A stretch of 5,332 nucleotides of DNA from JBOHHM01 sp050725495 (GTDB taxonomy: Bacteria > Pseudomonadota > Gammaproteobacteria > Burkholderiales > Burkholderiaceae_C). Of this stretch, positions 1 to 5,332 are shown one piece after another. The translations under genes were made by a program, and so were the position numbers. The notes below the pieces were generated by a model. The model saw nothing but the letters and a program-made list of their open reading frames with translations. It was not told where the DNA came from and ran no database searches. How positions within the stretch are numbered: the stretch's first letter is position 1; each line of letters opens with the position of its first letter. The stretch covers positions 1-5,332 of the forward strand of contig JBOHHM010000060.1 of the NCBI GenBank assembly GCA_050725495.1. The letters are read 5' to 3'.

Positions 1-160
1 CCATGCTCCCAGCTTCGGGCCGTTGGCGCAATCGGGGCCAGCTCAGATTCCGGCGGGCGTGCGAACGATCAAGCCCGGGGCCGCATGCCCGGCAGCGCCG
101 GGATTGGCTCATGTTTCTGAGTCAACAATGCCATTGACCCTGGCCAGGAGGGCGTGGGTC

Positions 161-200
161 GCTATATGTTTAATAGCAACCGGCAGGCTTCAGGCTGCCG
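161..200. repeat. Two small inverted repeats at the 3' end of the gntR gene
   Basis: CGGCAG (181-186) pairs with CTGCCG (195-200) around an 8-base loop that contains the gntR stop codon (190-192). Just beyond, GCTAT (161-165) pairs with ATAGC (173-177) around a 7-base AT-rich loop. Read from the minus strand, these are the first structures after the gene and could slow or end transcription. Neither is followed by a T-run, so I do not call an intrinsic terminator. Confidence 0.3.
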
Positions 201-825
201 CTTCCAGCCCGTTGCGAAAATGTTCCTGCATGCGTTGCACGGTGGCTGCGGCGTCGCGGGCGGTCAGGGCGGCCATTACGGCGCGGTGTTCCTGCAGCGA
301 CTCCTCGATGCGGCCCGACTTGAGAAGCGAGTTGTGCCGGTTGAGCTTCATGACCTTGCGCAGGTCGGCCACCATCTGGTCGCGCCAGCGGTTGTCGGCG
401 ATTTGCAGCAGGCGCATGTGGAAGCGCTCATTGATGGCGAAGAACTGGTCACGGTCGCCGACAGCGGCCTCCAGCTCGGCATGCAGGGCCTGCAGCTCGC
501 GCAGCTGCGCGTCGGTCGCCCGGGTCGCCACGGCGCCGGCGGCATCGCTTTCGAGCAGGCTGAGCAGGTGGTAGACGTCGGCCAGGTCGCGCTCGGACAC
601 CTCGGTCACATAGGCGCCGCGGCGCACTTTCATGGTGACCAGCCCTTCGGTGGCCAGCACCTTGAGCGCCTCGCGCAGCGGCGTGCGGCTGATGCCGTAT
701 TCCTCGGCGATCTTGAGCTCGTCAATCCAGCTGCCGGGTTCCAGCTCGCGCTTGAAGATGCGCTGGCGCAGCAGCTCAGCCACTTCTTCGTAAAGTGCGC
801 GGGGGGTCAGGGTCAGGGCAGCCAT
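190..825 (-). CDS. GntR-family transcriptional regulator, FCD (FadR-like) subfamily
   Basis: This 211-residue protein is a probable DNA-binding regulator. An N-terminal winged helix (about residues 8-75) carries the GntR signature: IAEEYGISRTPLREALKVL at 39-57, then EGLV and the wing segment RRGAYV at 68-73. A C-terminal all-helical FCD ligand domain (about 80-205) follows. Its probable metal site is N132, H136, H180 and H202; the first position is often aspartate in this family, and the 22-residue H180-H202 spacing fits. I chose the ATG at 825 because the family-like sequence (TPRALYEEV) begins just after it. In-frame TTG 861 and ATG 858 would add 12 unrelated residues and lie inside the candidate operator at 856-876; none of these starts has a clear ribosome binding site. 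The gene diverges from the mutase operon, so control of that operon, probably by an acyl-CoA or organic-acid ligand, is inferred. Family assignment is firm; ligand and target are not. Confidence 0.93.
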   Translation of the reverse strand: MAALTLTPRALYEEVAELLRQRIFKRELEPGSWIDELKIAEEYGISRTPLREALKVLATEGLVTMKVRRGAYVTEVSERDLADVYHLLSLLESDAAGAVATRATDAQLRELQALHAELEAAVGDRDQFFAINERFHMRLLQIADNRWRDQMVADLRKVMKLNRHNSLLKSGRIEESLQEHRAVMAALTARDAAATVQRMQEHFRNGLEAAA

Positions 826-855
826 GGAAGGATTGTAAGCCAGGAAAATATTCTG

Positions 856-876
856 CATCAATAATTATGAATGATG
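856..876. promoter_or_regulatory. Candidate operator: AT-rich imperfect palindrome between gntR and the mutase gene
   Basis: The 21-base element has perfect CATCA/TGATG arms at 856-860 and 872-876 and is centred on base 866. Eight of its ten base pairs match. It sits in a conspicuously AT-rich island within GC-rich DNA, in the only intergenic gap between the divergent regulator and the mutase operon. GntR/FCD regulators commonly bind short palindromes in such gaps and often repress both directions. The site lies about 46 bases upstream of the mutase ATG and about 31 bases upstream of the chosen regulator ATG, so it could overlap promoters on both strands. A weak -10-like TAAACT (877-882) follows on the plus strand, but I see no convincing -35 partner. 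Binding is inferred; the symmetry is seen directly. Confidence 0.5.
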
Positions 877-921
877 TAAACTCAGGGAAAACGTGGAAAC
901 CCTGCGGAAACCGAACGCGCC

Positions 922-3110
<2,189 letters not shown>

Positions 3111-3114
<4 letters not shown>

Positions 3115-4133
3115 CTCCGCTTTCGCTGGTGGAGGCCGTTGTGCGGGGCGATGCTGCCGTGCAGCGCCGCGCCATCGCCAAAGCCATCACCCTGCTCGAA
3201 TCGACCCGCACCGACCACCGCGCCCAGGCCGATGAGCTGCTCACGGCCTTGCTGCTCCATGCCGGCAAGGCGTTTCGCCTCGGCATCAGCGGCGTGCCGG
3301 GCGTGGGCAAGAGCACGTTCATCGAAGCCCTGGGCCTGTACCTGATCGCCCAGGGCCACCGTGTCGCGGTGCTGGCGGTCGATCCTTCGTCCAGTGTCTC
3401 CGGCGGCTCCATCCTGGGCGACAAGACGCGCATGGAGCACTTGTCGGTGCATGAAAAGGCCTACATCCGGCCCAGTCCGTCCAGCGGCACCCTGGGTGGG
3501 GTGGCCGAGAAGACGCGCGAAGCCATGCTGGTCTGCGAGGCGGCGGGCTACGACATCGTGATCGTCGAAACCGTGGGCGTAGGGCAGAGCGAAACCGCCG
3601 TGGCCGGCATGACCGACATGTTTGTGCTGATGCAGTTGCCCAACGCCGGCGACGACCTGCAGGCGATCAAGAAAGGCGTGATGGAGCTGGCCGACCTCGT
3701 GGTGATCAACAAGGCCGATCTGGATGCCGCTGCGGCCACGCGCGCGCAGGCGCAGATCACGAGCGCGCTGCGCCTGTTTGGCCAGCATGGCCACCCTGAC
3801 CATGCGCACCATCACCGCAAGCTCTGGCATCCCCAGGTGATCCAGCTCAGCGCCTTGCGCAGCGAGGGGGTGGATGCCTTCTGGGCTGCGGTCGCACAGT
3901 TCAAGACCCTGCAAACGGCCAATGGCCGGCTTCCCGAGCGGCGCCAGCACCAGGCGCTGGCCTGGATGTGGGAGCGCATCGACGCCGGGCTCAAGCAGCG
4001 CTTTCGCATGCATCCGCTGGTACGCTCCGAGCTGCACGCCATCGCAACCCAAGTGGACCGGGGCAGCCTGCCCGCATCCACCGCAGCCCGGCAGTTGCTG
4101 GGCCTGCTGGACCCCCAACAAGGAGAAAACTGA
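3111..4133 (+). CDS. meaB: Methylmalonyl-CoA mutase-associated GTPase MeaB (ArgK/YgfD family)
   Basis: This 340-residue G3E-type P-loop GTPase is the chaperone of the adjacent mutase: it uses GTP to gate adenosylcobalamin loading and to limit mutase inactivation. Visible motifs are the P-loop GVPGVGKST (61-69), AVDPSS and GDKTRM (89-108), the ETVGVGQSE segment (153-161) and the guanine-specificity NKAD (200-203). A segment resembling the switch III described in Methylobacterium MeaB is at about 176-188 (D181, Q184, K187); it reads PNAGDD where PGAGDE is usual. The C-terminal helices (~285-335) match the family dimerisation arm. The start is GTG 3111, whose bases overlap the mutase TGA (GTGA). 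It gives a normal family length, whereas the frame upstream is only the mutase gene read in another frame. A weak AAGG (3097-3100) precedes it. An unusual histidine-rich loop occupies 226-240. Function is assigned with high confidence from motifs and neighbours. Confidence 0.96.
4121..4125 (+). promoter_or_regulatory. Ribosome binding site of pccB
   Basis: AGGAG lies inside the last codons of meaB, seven bases before the ATG at 4133. It is the only strong Shine-Dalgarno sequence in the operon and fixes the pccB start. The start codon shares its A with the meaB stop (TGATG), so translation of the two genes is probably coupled, while pccB can also recruit ribosomes itself. Confidence 0.85.
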
Positions 4134-5332
4134 TGCACGACATCCTCGAACAACTCGACAAAAAGCGCGAGCAGGCGCGCCTGGGCGGTGGCCCCAAGCG
4201 CATCGAGGCCCAGCACAGCAAGGGCAAGCTGACCGCGCGCGAGCGCATCGAACTGCTGCTCGACGAAGGCACGTTCGAGGAATGGGACATGTTCGTCGAG
4301 CACCGCTGCACCGACTTCGGCATGGCCGACAACAAGATTCCTGGCGACGGTGTGGTCACGGGCTACGGCATGATCAATGGCCGCCTGGTGTTCGTCTTCA
4401 GCCAGGACTTCACGGTGTTCGGCGGAGCGCTGTCCGAAGCCCATGCCGAGAAGATCTGCAAGATCATGGACCAGGCGATGAAGGTCGGCGCGCCGGTCAT
4501 CGGCCTGAACGACTCGGGCGGCGCGCGCATCCAGGAAGGCGTGGCCTCGCTGGGCGGCTATGCCGATGTGTTCCAGCGCAATGTGATGGCCAGCGGTGTG
4601 ATTCCGCAGATCAGCATGATCATGGGGCCCAGCGCCGGCGGCGCCGTGTACTCGCCGGCCATGACCGACTTCATCTTCATGGTGAAAGACAGCTCCTACA
4701 TGTTCGTGACCGGCCCCGACGTGGTCAAGACCGTCACGCACGAGGAAGTCACAGCCGAGGAACTGGGCGGCGCCATCAGCCACACCACCAAGAGCGGCGT
4801 GGCCGACCTCGCGTTCGAGAACGATGTCGAGGCGCTCTTGATGCTGCGGCGGCTGTACAACTACCTGCCGCTGAACAACCGCGAGAGGGCGCCGGTTCGT
4901 CCCAGCCATGACCCGGCCGACCGCATGGACCCGAGCCTGGACACGCTGGTGCCCGACAACCCGAACAAGCCCTACGACATGAAGGAGCTGATCGTCAAGA
5001 CGGTGGATGACGGCGACTTCTTCGAGATCCAGCCGTACTTTGGCAACTCATTGATCGCGGCGCTCGCCCGCATCAACGGACATCCAATCGGGATTCTCGC
5101 CAACAACCCGACCGTCCTTGGAGGAGCTCTCGACGGCAACGCCGCGGACAAGCAGGGGCGGTTCCTGGAGCTGTGCGATCTCTTCCACATCCCCGTGGCG
5201 TATCTGGTCGACATTCCGGGGTTCATGATCGGGTCTGCGGCTGAACGACAGGGAACCTTGCGCCGCGGGATGCGCGCGATCTGGACGTGGTCGCAGATGA
5301 CGGTCCCGATGTTCACCGTCCACATCAGGAAG
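4133..5332 (+). CDS. pccB: Propionyl-CoA carboxylase beta (carboxyltransferase) subunit, 3' truncated by window end, possibly chimeric
   Basis: The first 400 residues of a protein usually ~510 long; the frame is open to the last base. PccB transfers the carboxyl group from biotin to propionyl-CoA, giving (S)-methylmalonyl-CoA, in complex with the biotin carboxylase/carrier subunit PccA. The N-terminal crotonase-fold half (~1-300) is typical PccB: KLTARERIELLLD (32-44), the acyl-CoA/oxyanion segment SGGARIQEGV (128-137), GPSAGGAVYSPAMTDF (165-180) and GPDVVKTVT (194-202). The usual ending of the first half, PDNPNKPYDMKELI, is at 274-287. After VDDGDFFEIQP (291-301) the second half departs from PccB. 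It reads ANNPTVLGGALD, then ADKQGRF and ERQGTLRRGMRA, where PccB normally has ANQPMVLAGCLD, ARFVRFCDAFNIP and a HGAKLLYAYAE-like segment. Codon use changes there too. The family's acyl-specificity position (Asp422 in Streptomyces coelicolor PccB) lies just past the window. Carboxyltransferase identity is firm for both halves; the PccB name is secure only for the first. Confidence 0.88.
   Translation, partial: MHDILEQLDKKREQARLGGGPKRIEAQHSKGKLTARERIELLLDEGTFEEWDMFVEHRCTDFGMADNKIPGDGVVTGYGMINGRLVFVFSQDFTVFGGALSEAHAEKICKIMDQAMKVGAPVIGLNDSGGARIQEGVASLGGYADVFQRNVMASGVIPQISMIMGPSAGGAVYSPAMTDFIFMVKDSSYMFVTGPDVVKTVTHEEVTAEELGGAISHTTKSGVADLAFENDVEALLMLRRLYNYLPLNNRERAPVRPSHDPADRMDPSLDTLVPDNPNKPYDMKELIVKTVDDGDFFEIQPYFGNSLIAALARINGHPIGILANNPTVLGGALDGNAADKQGRFLELCDLFHIPVAYLVDIPGFMIGSAAERQGTLRRGMRAIWTWSQMTVPMFTVHIRK
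5011..5035. other. Apparent seam inside pccB: change of subfamily and codon use
   Basis: This stretch encodes GDFFEIQP, a sequence conserved across acyl-CoA carboxyltransferases. Upstream the protein and codon choice match the rest of the operon. Downstream both differ, although the reading frame continues. From 4133 to 5032, glycine is GGC in 24 of 29 codons; from 5036 to 5332 it is GGC in 2 of 11, with GGA and GGG in the other nine. Leucine shifts from mostly CTG to CTC, TTG and CTT as well as CTG. A join at a conserved site is what either an assembly chimera or homologous recombination between related genes would leave. The sequence alone cannot tell these apart. Confidence 0.6.

Noticed and set aside
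88..102. Perfect 6-base-pair hairpin CCCGGC/GCCGGG with a 3-base loop, considered as a terminator
   Set aside because: No T-run follows on either strand, and such GC hairpins are common by chance in high-GC DNA.
1..112. Possible start of a minus-strand gene (ATG at 110-112, open to the window edge), and short plus-strand frames at 3-137 and 23-574
   Set aside because: No ribosome binding site and no recognisable protein sequence. The plus frame at 23-574 runs antisense into the regulator gene and ends with Arg/Ser-rich shadow sequence.

Overview
The window is chromosomal-type, high-GC DNA. It carries a methylmalonyl-CoA (propionate assimilation) gene cluster with its probable regulator read in the opposite direction. 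The protein sequences, the strong preference for GGC and CTG codons, and the order mutase / MeaB / propionyl-CoA carboxylase beta beside a divergent GntR regulator suggest a betaproteobacterium, most likely Burkholderiales and Comamonadaceae-like. This placement comes from memory of the families, not from a search.

Layout: 1-189 has no convincing gene. 190-825 (minus) is a GntR/FCD transcription regulator. 826-921 is the divergent intergenic region, with an AT-rich imperfect palindrome at 856-876 that is a good operator candidate. 922-3114 (plus) is a complete single-chain adenosylcobalamin-dependent methylmalonyl-CoA mutase. 3111-4133 (plus) is the MeaB GTPase that services the mutase, starting with GTG and overlapping the mutase stop by 4 bases. 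4133-5332 (plus) is the propionyl-CoA carboxylase beta (carboxyltransferase) subunit, starting inside the meaB stop (TGATG) and running off the window end.

The three plus-strand genes form one tightly coupled operon. The carboxylase makes (S)-methylmalonyl-CoA from propionyl-CoA; an epimerase, not in this window, inverts it; the mutase converts the (R) form to succinyl-CoA; MeaB gates cofactor loading and protects the mutase. The biotin carboxylase/biotin carrier partner (pccA) is presumably downstream.

Nothing here looks like a new defence or mobile system. The strangest signal is inside pccB. After a short conserved stretch at about 5011-5035, the protein stops resembling ordinary PccB and resembles a different acyl-CoA carboxyltransferase subfamily. 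Codon choice changes at the same place (glycine GGC 24 of 29 before, 2 of 11 after). This suggests either a chimeric assembly near a contig end or a recombinant gene, and the last ~300 bases should not be trusted as part of the same genome until checked.
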